Shown piece after piece: positions 1-9,483 of a stretch of 54,276 bases of DNA (position 1 is the first letter of the stretch; every line of letters starts with the position of its first letter). This stretch comes from Mesorhizobium sp. SCN 65-20. Lineage in GTDB: Bacteria > Pseudomonadota > Alphaproteobacteria > Rhizobiales > Rhizobiaceae. The stretch spans positions 1 to 54,276 of the forward strand of contig MEEF01000017.1 of the NCBI GenBank assembly GCA_001724355.1, in the 5' to 3' direction. The position numbers were made by a program, and so were the translations under genes. Below the pieces are notes generated by a model. It did not search any database, had not been told where the DNA came from, and was given only the letters and a program-made list of their open reading frames with translations.

Positions 1-166
1 CGAAGGTCGTGGACACGGCTTTTCCTTTGATGAGGGCGGTCATGAACCCGGGACAGATTCTGCGCGCATAGTTTTGTCGGGCTGTCTAATCGGTTTTTCA
101 GGACAGGAAAAGGCCAAATCCTGCGCCTTGGCGCGGCTCCCCGCCGCGTACCCAAGGGAAGGCGCG

Positions 167-712
167 TCAAAAGACGATGCGGCCGAGCACATGCAGGTTT
201 TCTCCCTGAAGCCCGACGATCAGGGCTTCGCCTTCGCGCGCCGACGCTCCCGTCAGGGCCTGGATGTTCTCCAGATGGGTGACAAGAACGATGTTGTCGG
301 AGCCCGAGTAGTTGCGGATGATGTCCTTGACGGCGCTCATGTCGGCCTCGACGGTCGCTTCGGTGGGCTTGTCCAGGGCGGCCAGCGGTTCGACTATGCT
401 GTCCTCGAAGGCGAGGCGGGCGGTCTCGAGTGTGCGGCAGTAGCGGCTGGAAAGCACCTTCTCGACGGGTGCCGCGCGGGCGGCAAACAGGGCGCCGATC
501 TTGCGGGCCTGCTGCCGGCCGCGGTCGGAGAGGTTCAGCTGCGTCGCGCATTTGTCGAGTTCGAAGCTCGGCGGCTCGACGGTGCCGGTCGTGGCAGCGT
601 GGCGCAACAGCACGACATGGCCGCCATTGCGTAGCAGGGCCCAGCCGGCTTCCGTCGCCTGGGCAGGGAACGCGCTCAGAAAAACGATGATGGCTAAAGC
701 AAGTCTGAGCAT
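167..712 (-). CDS. Periplasmic histidine phosphatase family protein
   Basis: Histidine phosphatase (phosphoglycerate-mutase-like) superfamily, small SixA-like type, 181 residues. The N-terminus is a signal peptide ending near AQA (residues 17-19), so the enzyme should be exported. The catalytic RH motif lies at Arg37-His38 (variant RHA instead of RHG), followed by LSDRGRQQA (61-69), an SRYCRTLETA segment giving a second phosphate-binding Arg (90), and a late His146 in VTHLEN. These four elements are what the superfamily uses to form a phosphohistidine. The natural substrate cannot be read from the sequence. It is a single gene, divergent from the downstream permease. Confidence 0.85.
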   Translation of the reverse strand: MLRLALAIIVFLSAFPAQATEAGWALLRNGGHVVLLRHAATTGTVEPPSFELDKCATQLNLSDRGRQQARKIGALFAARAAPVEKVLSSRYCRTLETARLAFEDSIVEPLAALDKPTEATVEADMSAVKDIIRNYSGSDNIVLVTHLENIQALTGASAREGEALIVGLQGENLHVLGRIVF

Positions 713-870
713 GAATCATTCCGAAGTCGCGTTGCGGATATAGGGATGCCAAAGCCGATTGAAAGGCAAGGCGGCTAGCAATCGCAGCGCGTGGCAGGCA
801 TCGCCGACCGGCTTGATCGCGGCGGGATAGGCGGCAATGCTGGGGTGATTCCTCCTGCTGCCGAGAGCCG

Positions 871-1821
871 ATGTCGCCGCTGCTTGAAACCGTGCTGTTT
901 GTCTTCGGTCTCGTCGCCCTCGGCTACCTCGCCGGGGCAACCGGCTATCTCAAGGCCGAGGCCGGGGACACGCTGTCCCAGTTCGCCGTCGGCGTGGCGC
1001 TGCCGCTGCTTTTGTTCCGCACCATGCTGAGCGCCGATTTCCAGGGTGCGGCGCCATGGGCCTTGTGGGCCACCTATTTCGCGGCTGTGGCCGTCGCCTG
1101 GACCGCCGGACATCTCGTGATTACGCGGATTTTCGGTCGGGACGGGCAGGCGGGCGTGGTCGGCGGCGTATCGTCGGCCTTCTCCAACCTTGTGCTGCTC
1201 GGTATCCCGTTCATGCTCGGTGTCTTCGGGCAGGAAGGGTTCGAGGTGCTGTCGCTGATCGTGTCGGTGCACCTGCCGACCATGATGATGGCCTCGATCG
1301 TCCTGTTCCAGCTGTTCGGTCCGCGCCGGAGCGAACCCGTGCATCCGCTTCGAATCATTGGCGATTTCCTGCGCAAGATCTTCCAGAACCCGCTGATCAT
1401 CGGGATTTTGGCGGGGCTCGTCTGGCGGGCGACCGGAGTGCCGCTGCCGTCTCTGGCCAACCGCTTCGTGGATGCGCTTGCCGATATCGCGGGCCCGGTG
1501 GCGTTGTTTGCGATGGGGCTCGGGCTCAGGAAGTTCGGAATTTCGGGCAACGTCCGGCCGGCACTCGTGCTGTCGGGGCTGAAACTGCTGCTGATGCCGG
1601 CGGTCGCGCTCTTCTTCGCGTGGCTGTTCGGACTGCCGCCGCTACCGGCGAAAGTGGCTGTGGCCGCGGCCGCGCTTCCGTCCGGCGTCAATTCCTATCT
1701 CATCGCCATGCAGTTCGGCACCGGCCAGGCGCTCGCTTCCAACCAGATGACCATCGCCACGGCCTGCGCGGTCGTCACCACCGCATTCTGGCTCACCGTG
1801 GCCACCGCCGTATTCGGATGA
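871..1821 (+). CDS. AEC family transporter (auxin efflux carrier-like permease)
   Basis: Integral membrane protein of 316 residues with about ten hydrophobic segments in two five-helix halves separated by a polar loop near residues 148-165. This is the layout and usual length of the AEC/MdcF family. The start follows a GAGAG ribosome-binding sequence. Family members export or import small organic acids such as malonate or malate, and the substrate here is unknown. It stands alone between the phosphatase and the aldehyde dehydrogenase. An acid transporter next to a succinate-semialdehyde dehydrogenase is suggestive, but the genes are not clearly cotranscribed. Confidence 0.85.
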   Translation: MSPLLETVLFVFGLVALGYLAGATGYLKAEAGDTLSQFAVGVALPLLLFRTMLSADFQGAAPWALWATYFAAVAVAWTAGHLVITRIFGRDGQAGVVGGVSSAFSNLVLLGIPFMLGVFGQEGFEVLSLIVSVHLPTMMMASIVLFQLFGPRRSEPVHPLRIIGDFLRKIFQNPLIIGILAGLVWRATGVPLPSLANRFVDALADIAGPVALFAMGLGLRKFGISGNVRPALVLSGLKLLLMPAVALFFAWLFGLPPLPAKVAVAAAALPSGVNSYLIAMQFGTGQALASNQMTIATACAVVTTAFWLTVATAVFG

Positions 1822-1982
1822 AGCTGGACCAACGTATCTATGCCATAATGCGGTTGATCGCGGGCCTTGCGGCAAGCTACTAGTCTAACTGCCTGTGCGT
1901 CCGACATTCCGCGGCGACGCATGCACGGCGCCTTTCAATTTCAGGCCTGCGTCCGACTGACGCCACTCAAGGAGGCGAAACC

Positions 1983-3440
1983 ATGCTCCAGAAAACCAGC
2001 CATTTCATGCGGCAGGCCAATCTCATCAATGGCGAATGGGTACAGGCCGATTCCGGCAAGACCATCGAGGTCATCAATCCCGCTACCGGGCTCGCCATCG
2101 GAACCGTCCCGCGCTCCGGCGCCGCCGAGACCCGCCGCGCGATCGAGGCCGCAAACGAAGCCTTCAAGACGTTCCGCAAGACATCGGCGCTCGAGCGCTC
2201 GAAGCTACTGCGCAAGCTGCACGACGCCATCATGGACAACCAGGATGTGCTCGCCGAACTCCTCACCATCGAGCAGGGCAAGTCGCTGACCGAGGCCAAG
2301 GGCGAGATCGGCTCTTCGGCGGCCTATGTGCTGTGGTTCGCCGAGGAAGCGCGGCGCACCTACGGCGACGTGGTGCCGTCGCCCTGGGCCGACCGCCGTG
2401 TCCTCGTCACCAAGGAGCCGGTGGGTGTCATCGCTGCGATCACCCCGTGGAACTTCCCGTCCTCGATGCTGTCGCGCAAGCTCGGGCCGGCACTCGCCGC
2501 GGGCTGCACCGCCGTGGTCAAGCCTGCCTCCCAGACCCCTTATTCGGGCCTTGCCTGGGGCGCGCTGTGCGAGGAAGTCGGCTTCCCCAAGGGCGTGGTC
2601 AACGTGCTGACCGGCTCGGCCGGTGAGATCGGCGACGAGATCTGCGCCAATCCGCTGGTCAAGAAGATCACCTTCACCGGCTCGACTGAGGTCGGCAAGA
2701 TGCTGATCGCCAAGTCGGCGTCGACGGTGAAGAAGGTCTCGATGGAACTTGGCGGCAACGCGCCGTTCCTCGTCTTCGACGACGCCGACATCGACCGCGC
2801 CGTCGAGGGTGCCATTACCGCGAAGTTCCGCAACTCCGGCCAGACCTGCGTCTGCACCAACCGCTTCTTCGCCCAGGCGGGCATCTACGACAAGTTCGTC
2901 GCCAAGTTGGCCGAAGCCTCGAACAAGCTCAAGGTCGGTTCCGGCCTGGACGCCGGCGTGCAGCAGGGCCCGCTGATCGACGAAAAGGCGGTCGAGAAGG
3001 TCGAAGAATTCATCGCCGACGCAACCGCAAAGGGCGGCAAGGTGGTCGCCGGCGGCAAGCGCCACGCGCTGGGTGGCTCGTTCTTCGAGCCGACCGTCAT
3101 TTCCGGCGCCACGCCTGAAATGATGTTCATGAAGGACGAAATCTTCGGCCCGGTCGCTCCCGTTTTCAGGTTCGAGACGGAAGAGGAAGCCATCGCGCTC
3201 GCCAACGACACCGAATTCGGCCTCGCCAGCTACTTCTACACCGGCGACCTCGGCCGCGCCTTCCGCGTCATGGAAGGGCTGAAGTACGGCATGGTCGGCG
3301 TCAACGAGGGCTTGATCACCACGCCGGAAGCGCCGTTCGGCGGCGTGAAGGAGTCGGGGCTGGGCCGCGAGGGCGGGCATCAGGGCATCGAGGATTACCT
3401 CGACACCAAATATGTCTGCATTGGCGGGCTCGGGCTCTAG
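1983..3440 (+). CDS. gabD: NAD(P)-dependent succinate-semialdehyde dehydrogenase
   Basis: Aldehyde dehydrogenase superfamily, 485 residues, full length. It carries the cofactor-binding TPWNFP motif (154-159), the general base Glu255 in MELGGN, and the nucleophile Cys289 in NSGQTCVC. The second Cys two residues after the nucleophile is typical of GabD-type succinate-semialdehyde dehydrogenases. It would oxidise succinic semialdehyde to succinate, the last step of the GABA shunt, in the cytoplasm. The start has a strong AAGGAGG site seven bases upstream. No GABA transaminase lies nearby. A strong hairpin terminator follows, so it is probably monocistronic. Confidence 0.9.
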   Translation: MLQKTSHFMRQANLINGEWVQADSGKTIEVINPATGLAIGTVPRSGAAETRRAIEAANEAFKTFRKTSALERSKLLRKLHDAIMDNQDVLAELLTIEQGKSLTEAKGEIGSSAAYVLWFAEEARRTYGDVVPSPWADRRVLVTKEPVGVIAAITPWNFPSSMLSRKLGPALAAGCTAVVKPASQTPYSGLAWGALCEEVGFPKGVVNVLTGSAGEIGDEICANPLVKKITFTGSTEVGKMLIAKSASTVKKVSMELGGNAPFLVFDDADIDRAVEGAITAKFRNSGQTCVCTNRFFAQAGIYDKFVAKLAEASNKLKVGSGLDAGVQQGPLIDEKAVEKVEEFIADATAKGGKVVAGGKRHALGGSFFEPTVISGATPEMMFMKDEIFGPVAPVFRFETEEEAIALANDTEFGLASYFYTGDLGRAFRVMEGLKYGMVGVNEGLITTPEAPFGGVKESGLGREGGHQGIEDYLDTKYVCIGGLGL

Positions 3441-3466
3441 GGCTACCGACCTTTCGGACAATCAGG

Positions 3467-3497
3467 CGCGCGGTATCTTCCTGGTACCGCGCGTTTT
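3467..3497 (+). terminator. Rho-independent terminator after gabD
   Basis: A perfect nine-base-pair stem CGCGCGGTA/TACCGCGCG encloses a nine-base loop and is followed directly by TTTTCGTTT. It starts 26 bases after the gabD stop codon. Confidence 0.85.
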
Positions 3498-3599
3498 CGT
3501 TTCTGGCCAGGCGCCGGCTCGTTGCCTTAATCCGGAAACGGGCACGGTTCCGGGATAAATAGGGCTGGGAAGATCGTTGTTGGCAGGGCAGAGGAGGGC

Positions 3600-4043
3600 G
3601 TGTTGGCTTCAACGTTGCGGTTGATCGTAGGGGCGGTCGGGCTGGTTGCGCTGGCGATCGGCTTCCTCGCAGCCGTCTACCTGACGGCGCCCGTCGCGCC
3701 AGGGCCCGACCTCGCCCGCTCCAAGTCGACATCCAAGGGGCTCTATTCGCTGTCGATCGCGCCCGAGGCGGGCGAGCCGCAGCAAGGGCAGATGCATGCC
3801 TGGGTGATAACGGTGAAGACGCGCCAGGGCGCGCCGGTGGAAGATGTCCGGTTCGCTGTCGGCGGTGGCATGCCCAAGCACAGTCATGGCCTTCCGACCA
3901 ACCCAGAGGCGACGGCCTATCTCGGCGAAGGCCGCTACCGCATCGAGGGCGTGAAGTTCTCGATGCCCGGTTGGTGGCAGCTGAAGTTTGGCATCACGGC
4001 TGCCGCCGGGGCCGACGAAGCCATTTTCAACCTGGTGCTGTGA
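3600..4043 (+). CDS. YtkA/FixH-like membrane-anchored protein
   Basis: Small protein of 147 residues with an N-terminal hydrophobic segment (about residues 8-29) that should anchor it in the inner membrane or act as a signal, followed by a beta-rich domain facing the periplasm. The segment GGGMPKHSHGLPT, then YLGEGRYRIEGVKFSMPGWW, is characteristic of the YtkA-like/FixH-like immunoglobulin-fold family. Its His and Met residues suggest metal binding, but I infer this and no function is established. The start codon is GTG. The stop lies four bases before the next ATG, so it is very likely cotranscribed with the following di-haem peroxidase. Confidence 0.7.
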   Translation: MLASTLRLIVGAVGLVALAIGFLAAVYLTAPVAPGPDLARSKSTSKGLYSLSIAPEAGEPQQGQMHAWVITVKTRQGAPVEDVRFAVGGGMPKHSHGLPTNPEATAYLGEGRYRIEGVKFSMPGWWQLKFGITAAAGADEAIFNLVL

Positions 4044-4047
4044 GACC

Positions 4048-5259
4048 ATGGCGCGCCGCCTGCCCAAATACCTGATCGCGGCCGCTGCCCTGGCCGTCCT
4101 TCTGGCAGGCTGCAGCGACTCCGGCCTGACCGACACCGAACGGCGCACTGTGGCCTCGATGTCGCTTTCGGCCCTGCCGCCGCTGCCGCCGGATCCGACC
4201 AACCGCTTCGCCGAGAATCCGGGCGCTGCCGCGCTCGGCGCAACGCTGTTCTTCGACACCGGCATGAGCCGCGACGGAAACGTGGCATGCGGCACCTGCC
4301 ACAAGATCGACCGCCAGTTCCAGGACGACCTTCCGCGCGGGGTTGGCGTCGGTGTCACCAACCGGCGCACGATGCCGCTGGCGGGCGTGGCTCGCGATCC
4401 GTTCTTCTTCTGGGACGGCAGGCGCGACAGCCTCTGGGCGCAGGCGCTTGTACCGCTGGAAAACCCGGTCGAACATGCAGGCACGCGCACGGCCTACGCC
4501 CATTACATCAAGCGCCGCTTCGGCGAGCGCTACGAGCGCATCTTCCGTCCCTTGCCAGCCGGCCTCGATGCCTTGCCCGCGAGTGCAGGTCCGTTCGGCA
4601 CGCCGGCAGAGCAGGCTGCCTGGAAGGCGATGACGGAGGAACAGCGTAGCGGCGTCGACCAGGTGTTCGCCGACGTTGGCAAGGCGATTGCTGCCTTCGA
4701 ACGCTCGCTGGTCCATGGCAAGACCCGCTTCGACCGCTTCGCCGATGTCATCGCAGAGGGGCGCGAGCCGTCCGGCGAGACCGCGCTGACCGACGAGGAA
4801 ATGCACGGGCTGCGGCTGTTCATCGGCAAGGCGAACTGCTCGACCTGCCATACTGGCCCCCGCTTCACGGACAACCATTTCCACAACACCGGCGTGCCGC
4901 CCGTGCCCGGCCTTCCGGCGGACCTTGGCCGCGTCGCGGTGGTCGATGAGGTTCTCGGCGATCCCTTCAATTGCATCGGTAGGTTCAGGGATGGCGGCGA
5001 GGAAGCCTGCGGGGAGCTTCGCTTCATGCAGAAGACCTCGCCGGAACTCGTCCGCGCCTACAAGACGCCTTCGCTTCGCGGCGTGGCCGACCGGGCGCCT
5101 TACATGCATGCCGGGCAGTTCTCGACGCTGGAGCAGGTCGTCAGTCACTATGCCACTGCGCCGAAGGCGGTCGAGGGCGAGAGCGAGATCCATCCGGTTG
5201 CGCTCTCGGATCGCCAGCGGGCCGCGCTCGTGGCGTTCCTCAAGACGCTGTCGGAGTAG
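4048..5259 (+). CDS. Di-haem cytochrome c peroxidase / MauG family lipoprotein
   Basis: A lipoprotein signal (lipobox LAGC, Cys22) is followed by two c-type haem sites, CGTCH at residues 81-85 and CSTCH at 264-268, giving 403 residues in all. This is the usual arrangement and length of bacterial di-haem peroxidases and MauG-like proteins, which reduce peroxide or carry out radical oxidations in the periplasm using electrons from cytochrome c. I chose the ATG that gives the lipobox at the expected distance; an in-frame start 60 bases upstream would spoil it. Peroxidase and MauG-like activity cannot be separated from sequence alone. It is translationally close to the preceding YtkA/FixH-like gene. 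Confidence 0.88.
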   Translation: MARRLPKYLIAAAALAVLLAGCSDSGLTDTERRTVASMSLSALPPLPPDPTNRFAENPGAAALGATLFFDTGMSRDGNVACGTCHKIDRQFQDDLPRGVGVGVTNRRTMPLAGVARDPFFFWDGRRDSLWAQALVPLENPVEHAGTRTAYAHYIKRRFGERYERIFRPLPAGLDALPASAGPFGTPAEQAAWKAMTEEQRSGVDQVFADVGKAIAAFERSLVHGKTRFDRFADVIAEGREPSGETALTDEEMHGLRLFIGKANCSTCHTGPRFTDNHFHNTGVPPVPGLPADLGRVAVVDEVLGDPFNCIGRFRDGGEEACGELRFMQKTSPELVRAYKTPSLRGVADRAPYMHAGQFSTLEQVVSHYATAPKAVEGESEIHPVALSDRQRAALVAFLKTLSE

Positions 5260-5260
5260 C

Positions 5261-5713
5261 TCAGCGGTCCTTGACCGTCTCCATCGCCACGAAGGTCGAG
5301 GTCTGGGCGACGTGGGGCAGGGCGGAGATGCGTTCGCCCAGCACGCGCCTGTAAGCCGCGATGTCCTTGGTGCGCACCTTGAGCAGGTAGTCGAAACTCG
5401 CCGCCATCATGTGGCACTGTTCTATCTCGCGCACGGCATGGACGGCACGGTTGAACTCGTCGAGTGCGGCCGAGCGCGTGTCGGAGAGCTTGACCTGGAC
5501 GAAGGCGACATGGCCTTCGCCCATGCGCTCGCTGTCGATGACCGCCTGGTAGCCCTTGATGAAGCCTTCCTTCTCCAGCCGCTTCACGCGCGCCTGCACG
5601 GGCGTCTTGGACAACCCGACCTTGGCGGCGAGTTCGGCCATGGAAAGCCGCCCCTCGCGCGCGAGGGTCAGCATGATGTTGCGGTCGATGCGGTCCAATT
5701 GGTCTTCCGACAT
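5261..5713 (-). CDS. putR: Lrp/AsnC family regulator, probable activator of putA
   Basis: Lrp/AsnC regulator of 150 residues. An N-terminal winged helix-turn-helix (about 5-55, with LSKTPVQARVKRLEKEG) is followed by a C-terminal ligand-sensing RAM domain. It is transcribed away from putA. This arrangement is known from Rhizobium and Agrobacterium, where PutR activates putA in response to proline. The chosen ATG has a GGGAAG site about ten bases upstream; an earlier in-frame start would add 16 residues that the family lacks. Its stop codon abuts that of the peroxidase gene with no room for a terminator. Confidence 0.85.
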   Translation of the reverse strand: MSEDQLDRIDRNIMLTLAREGRLSMAELAAKVGLSKTPVQARVKRLEKEGFIKGYQAVIDSERMGEGHVAFVQVKLSDTRSAALDEFNRAVHAVREIEQCHMMAASFDYLLKVRTKDIAAYRRVLGERISALPHVAQTSTFVAMETVKDR

Positions 5714-5783
5714 GGAGTTTGCTTCCCGATAGGCCGATTGCATGCCCGATTGATAGACCATTCGGCCTGTCGGGTCGATGCCT

Positions 5784-5813
5784 TTGGACCGGTTGCAGAA
5801 ACGGCGCTATGCT
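5784..5813 (+). promoter_or_regulatory. Candidate putA promoter
   Basis: TTGGAC and TATGCT are separated by 18 bases and lie about 75 bases upstream of putA, inside the putR-putA divergent gap. The match to the sigma-70 consensus is partial (three and four of six). I infer that PutR binds in this gap, but I did not recognise a clear operator. Confidence 0.35.
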
Positions 5814-5885
5814 AGGTTTCCGGGAAAGGTTGGCGGCCCCGCTGCCGCCTAAAATCAACCGTTCCGAACACTCGACAGGGTCGCC

Positions 5886-8800
5886 ATGCAAGCGCTCGAC
5901 GCAATCCGCCAGGAAATCCGCGCAAACTACCTTCCCGACGAAGCCGAAGCCGTGAAGCGGCTGGCGGATCTCGCCAATCTTTCCGCCGACGACCGCAAGG
6001 CGATCTCGGCCCGTGCAGCTGATCTCGTCCGCGCCGTGCGCGGCTCGACCGATCCGCGGCTGATGGAGGTATTTCTCTCGGCCTATGGTCTGTCGACCAA
6101 GGAAGGCGTGGCGCTGATGTGCCTGGCCGAGGCGCTGCTGCGTGTGCCCGACACCGAGACGATGGACGACCTCATCGCCGACAAGATCGCGCCGCATGAC
6201 TGGTCGGCACATTCGGGCGGTTCGAGCTCGATCTTCGTCAATGCCTCGACCTGGGCGCTGATGCTGACCGGCCGCGTGCTGGACGAGGGCGAGGGCTCGA
6301 TCGAGCGCACGCTGCGCGGCATGGTCCGCCGCCTCGGCGAACCTGTCATCCGCAAGGCTGTCGCGGCGGCCATGCGTGAGATGGGCGAGCAGTTCGTGCT
6401 CGGCCGCACCATCACCGAGGCGGTCAAGCGTGGCCGCTCGATGATCCAGAAGGGTTATCTCTACTCCTTCGACATGCTGGGCGAGGCGGCCCGTACCGAA
6501 ACCGACGCGCTGCGCTATCATCGCGCCTATGCCGAGGCGATCTCGTCGCTCGACAACGGCACCAACGGCCCCGACATCCGCTACAACCACGGCATCTCGG
6601 TCAAGCTGTCGGCGCTGCATCCGCGCTACGAGGTGTCCCACAAGGAAGAGATGCTGCCGGTGATGGCCGAGCGGCTCTTGTCGCTGTGCTTGGCCGCCAA
6701 GCGCGCCCGCATGGGCCTCAACATCGACGCTGAGGAGGCCGACCGTCTCGACCTGTCGCTCGACGTCATCGAGCGCGTTCTCGCTCACCCCGATCTCGCC
6801 GACTGGTACGGCTTCGGCGTCGTCGTTCAGGCCTATGGCCCGCGCACGGCGTTTGCCATCGACTGGCTCTATGCGCTCGCCAACAAGCTCGACCGCAAGA
6901 TCATGGTGCGCCTGGTCAAGGGCGCCTACTGGGACACCGAGATCAAGCGCGCCCAGACGCTGGGCCTGCCGGGCTATCCGGTGTTCACCCGCAAGGCCAA
7001 CACCGACGTCTCCTACATGGCCTGCGCCCGCAAGCTTTTGTCGATGACGGACCGCATCTACCCGCAGTTCGCGACCCATAACGCGCACACGGTGGCGGCC
7101 ATCCTGTCGATGGCCAAGGATCGCACCTCGTTCGAGTTCCAGCGCCTGCACGGCATGGGGGAGGCACTGCATGAGACCGTGCGCAAGGCCGAGGGCACGC
7201 GCTGCCGCATCTACGCGCCCGTCGGCGCGCATTCCGACCTGCTCGCCTATCTGGTCCGTCGCCTGCTGGAGAACGGCGCCAACTCGTCCTTCGTCCACCA
7301 GCTGACCGACGAGGACGTTGCTCCCGAGGACATCGCCCGCGATCCGCTCGAAACGGTGGAAACGCAGGGACCGGCCGCCAATCCGTCGATCCCGACGCCT
7401 GCAGCAATCTTCGGCGCTGGCCGCCCCAACGCCAAGGGCTGGGACATCACCGACATCACCACGCTTGCTGCGATCGACAACGCCAAGGCTGGCTTCAAGG
7501 GACCGGATCGCTGGACGGCGAAGCCGATCACCCGCGCCGCCGGCTATGGCGCCTCGCGCAAGGTCACCAACCCGGCCAAGCCGTCCGACATCGTCGGCAC
7601 CGTGACAGAAGCAGCGGCCAAGCAGGTGGATACGGCCGTGCGCATCGCCGTCGAAGCGCAGCCGGCCTGGGCGAAGAAGCCCGTTGCCGAGCGCGCCGCC
7701 ATCCTGCGCCGCACCGCCGACCTCTATGAGGCCAACGCGGCAGAGTTCTTCGCGCTTGCCACCCGCGAGGCCGGCAAGTCGTTGGCCGACGGCGTGGCCG
7801 AGGTGCGCGAGGCGGTCGACTTCCTGCGCTACTACGCCGCCGAGGCCGACAAGGCGGAAGCGGGCACCGAAGCGCGTGGCGCCATCGTCTGCATTTCGCC
7901 GTGGAACTTCCCGCTCGCCATCTTCACCGGCCAGATCGCGGCAGCACTGGTGACTGGCAACACAGTCATCGCCAAGCCCGCCGAGCAGACGCCGCTGATC
8001 GCCGCGCGTGCTGTGGAGATGATGCGTGAAGCCGGCGTGCCTGAAGACGTGATCCAGCTCTTGCCGGGCGACGGCCCGACGGTCGGCGCGCCGCTGACCG
8101 CCGATCCGCGCATTGCCGGCGTCTGCTTCACCGGTTCGACCGAGGTCGCCAAGCTGATCGAAAAGCAGCTGGCCGCCACTGCCCAGCCCGACGCGATGCT
8201 GATCGCCGAGACCGGTGGTCTCAACGCCATGATCGTCGATTCCACCGCTCTGCCCGAACAGGCGATCCGCGACGTGCTGGCCTCGTCGTTCCAGAGTGCT
8301 GGCCAGCGTTGCTCGGCACTGCGCGTGCTCTACGTCCAGAAGGACGTCGAGAAGAAGATGGTCGAGATGCTGAAGGGCGCGATGGATGCGCTCACCGTCG
8401 AAAAGATGGAAGCCAAGGGCAAGCTAGTGGCGAAGCTCGAAGCTCCGGCAGACGGCCGCTTCGTCGCGCCGCACGTGTTCAGCGTGAAGGGCATCGAGGA
8501 GATGGAGCGCGAGGTCTTCGGCCCCGTCCTGCACGTCGCCACCTTCGAGGCCGATCAGCTCGATGAGGTGATCGGTGCGATCAACCGCAAGGGCTACGGG
8601 CTGACCTTCGGCCTGCACACCCGCATCGAGGGCCGCGTTCAGCACATCGTCGACCGCATCCATGCCGGCAACATCTACGTCAACCGCAACCAGATCGGCG
8701 CGGTGGTCGGCTCGCAGCCGTTCGGCGGCGAGGGGCTGTCGGGCACCGGCCCCAAAGCCGGCGGCCCGCACTATCTGCGCCGGTTCCGCACGTCGGCGGA

Positions 8801-9413
8801 GAGCGGCCAGATCACGGCCGAAGGCCGCAAGGTGACCGCGACCGAGCTGGTCGACAACCTGGTCGACGCCGGAGAGTGGGCCACGCGCCCCGACCGCATC
8901 GCCATCCTGCGCAAGCACCTGCGCGGCAAGGGTGCCACCGCGATTGCGGCGGCGGCCAGCATCGACTTCGGCCAGGTCGACCTCCCCGGACCGACCGGCG
9001 AGGCCAACACCCTGTCGCTCAATCCGCGCGGCCGCGTGCTGTGCCTGGGACCAGATGCCGACACGCTACTGGCACAGGCTATCCAGGCGCTTGCGGCGGG
9101 CAACTCGGTGCTCGCAGTGGCCCCGGGGGCTCCGGCGGCGCTTCAGGCGCTGCTCGGCAAGGGATTGCCGATCTCGGCGATCGACGGGCGCGCCGACCCG
9201 GTCGAGGCGCGTGCGCTCGCCGTCGACGTGGTCGCCTATTCGGGCACGCAGGAAGGCATGCAGATCGTCCGCAAGGTTCTGGCCGAGCGCAAGGGACCGA
9301 TCGTCCCGCTGGTCAGCGAGGTGATCTATCCCGCAGCCTACGCCCATGAGCGTGCCGTCTGCGTCGATACGACCGCGGCGGGCGGCAACGCCAGCCTGCT
9401 GGCCTCCGTCTGA
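5886..9413 (+). CDS. putA: Bifunctional proline dehydrogenase / L-glutamate gamma-semialdehyde dehydrogenase
   Basis: Protein of 1175 residues that converts proline to glutamate in two steps. The N-terminal half (about 1-480) is the FAD-dependent proline dehydrogenase, including NHGISVKLSALHPRY and the later FATHNAHT and YAPVG segments. From about residue 530 to 1000 there is an aldehyde dehydrogenase domain with SPWNFP, the base Glu775 in ETGGLN, and the nucleophile Cys809 in GQRCSAL. The last 170 residues resemble the extra C-terminal domain of longer PutA proteins. There is no ribbon-helix-helix repressor domain at the N-terminus, which fits regulation by the divergent Lrp-type gene instead. 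Confidence 0.97.
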   Translation: MQALDAIRQEIRANYLPDEAEAVKRLADLANLSADDRKAISARAADLVRAVRGSTDPRLMEVFLSAYGLSTKEGVALMCLAEALLRVPDTETMDDLIADKIAPHDWSAHSGGSSSIFVNASTWALMLTGRVLDEGEGSIERTLRGMVRRLGEPVIRKAVAAAMREMGEQFVLGRTITEAVKRGRSMIQKGYLYSFDMLGEAARTETDALRYHRAYAEAISSLDNGTNGPDIRYNHGISVKLSALHPRYEVSHKEEMLPVMAERLLSLCLAAKRARMGLNIDAEEADRLDLSLDVIERVLAHPDLADWYGFGVVVQAYGPRTAFAIDWLYALANKLDRKIMVRLVKGAYWDTEIKRAQTLGLPGYPVFTRKANTDVSYMACARKLLSMTDRIYPQFATHNAHTVAAILSMAKDRTSFEFQRLHGMGEALHETVRKAEGTRCRIYAPVGAHSDLLAYLVRRLLENGANSSFVHQLTDEDVAPEDIARDPLETVETQGPAANPSIPTPAAIFGAGRPNAKGWDITDITTLAAIDNAKAGFKGPDRWTAKPITRAAGYGASRKVTNPAKPSDIVGTVTEAAAKQVDTAVRIAVEAQPAWAKKPVAERAAILRRTADLYEANAAEFFALATREAGKSLADGVAEVREAVDFLRYYAAEADKAEAGTEARGAIVCISPWNFPLAIFTGQIAAALVTGNTVIAKPAEQTPLIAARAVEMMREAGVPEDVIQLLPGDGPTVGAPLTADPRIAGVCFTGSTEVAKLIEKQLAATAQPDAMLIAETGGLNAMIVDSTALPEQAIRDVLASSFQSAGQRCSALRVLYVQKDVEKKMVEMLKGAMDALTVEKMEAKGKLVAKLEAPADGRFVAPHVFSVKGIEEMEREVFGPVLHVATFEADQLDEVIGAINRKGYGLTFGLHTRIEGRVQHIVDRIHAGNIYVNRNQIGAVVGSQPFGGEGLSGTGPKAGGPHYLRRFRTSAESGQITAEGRKVTATELVDNLVDAGEWATRPDRIAILRKHLRGKGATAIAAAASIDFGQVDLPGPTGEANTLSLNPRGRVLCLGPDADTLLAQAIQALAAGNSVLAVAPGAPAALQALLGKGLPISAIDGRADPVEARALAVDVVAYSGTQEGMQIVRKVLAERKGPIVPLVSEVIYPAAYAHERAVCVDTTAAGGNASLLASV

Positions 9414-9433
9414 GGCCACCAACAAACAAAGAA

Positions 9434-9464
9434 GGGGCAGGCCCGGGCCTGCCCCTTTGCGTTT
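9434..9464. terminator. Bidirectional terminator between putA and the haem monooxygenase gene
   Basis: The ten-base-pair stem GGGGCAGGCC/GGCCTGCCCC has a two-base CG loop and is followed by TTTGCGTTTT on the plus strand. An A-rich run (AACAAACAAAGAA) precedes it and serves as the T-tract for the minus-strand transcript. It ends two converging transcripts. Confidence 0.85.
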
Positions 9465-9483
9465 TGGACGCTTCGAAACCCGG

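Noticed and set aside
1-43. Possible start of a minus-strand gene at 43 reading out of the window (MTALIKGKAVSTTF)
   Set aside because: Only 14 codons are visible, the ribosome-binding site is weak, and I cannot name a family with confidence.
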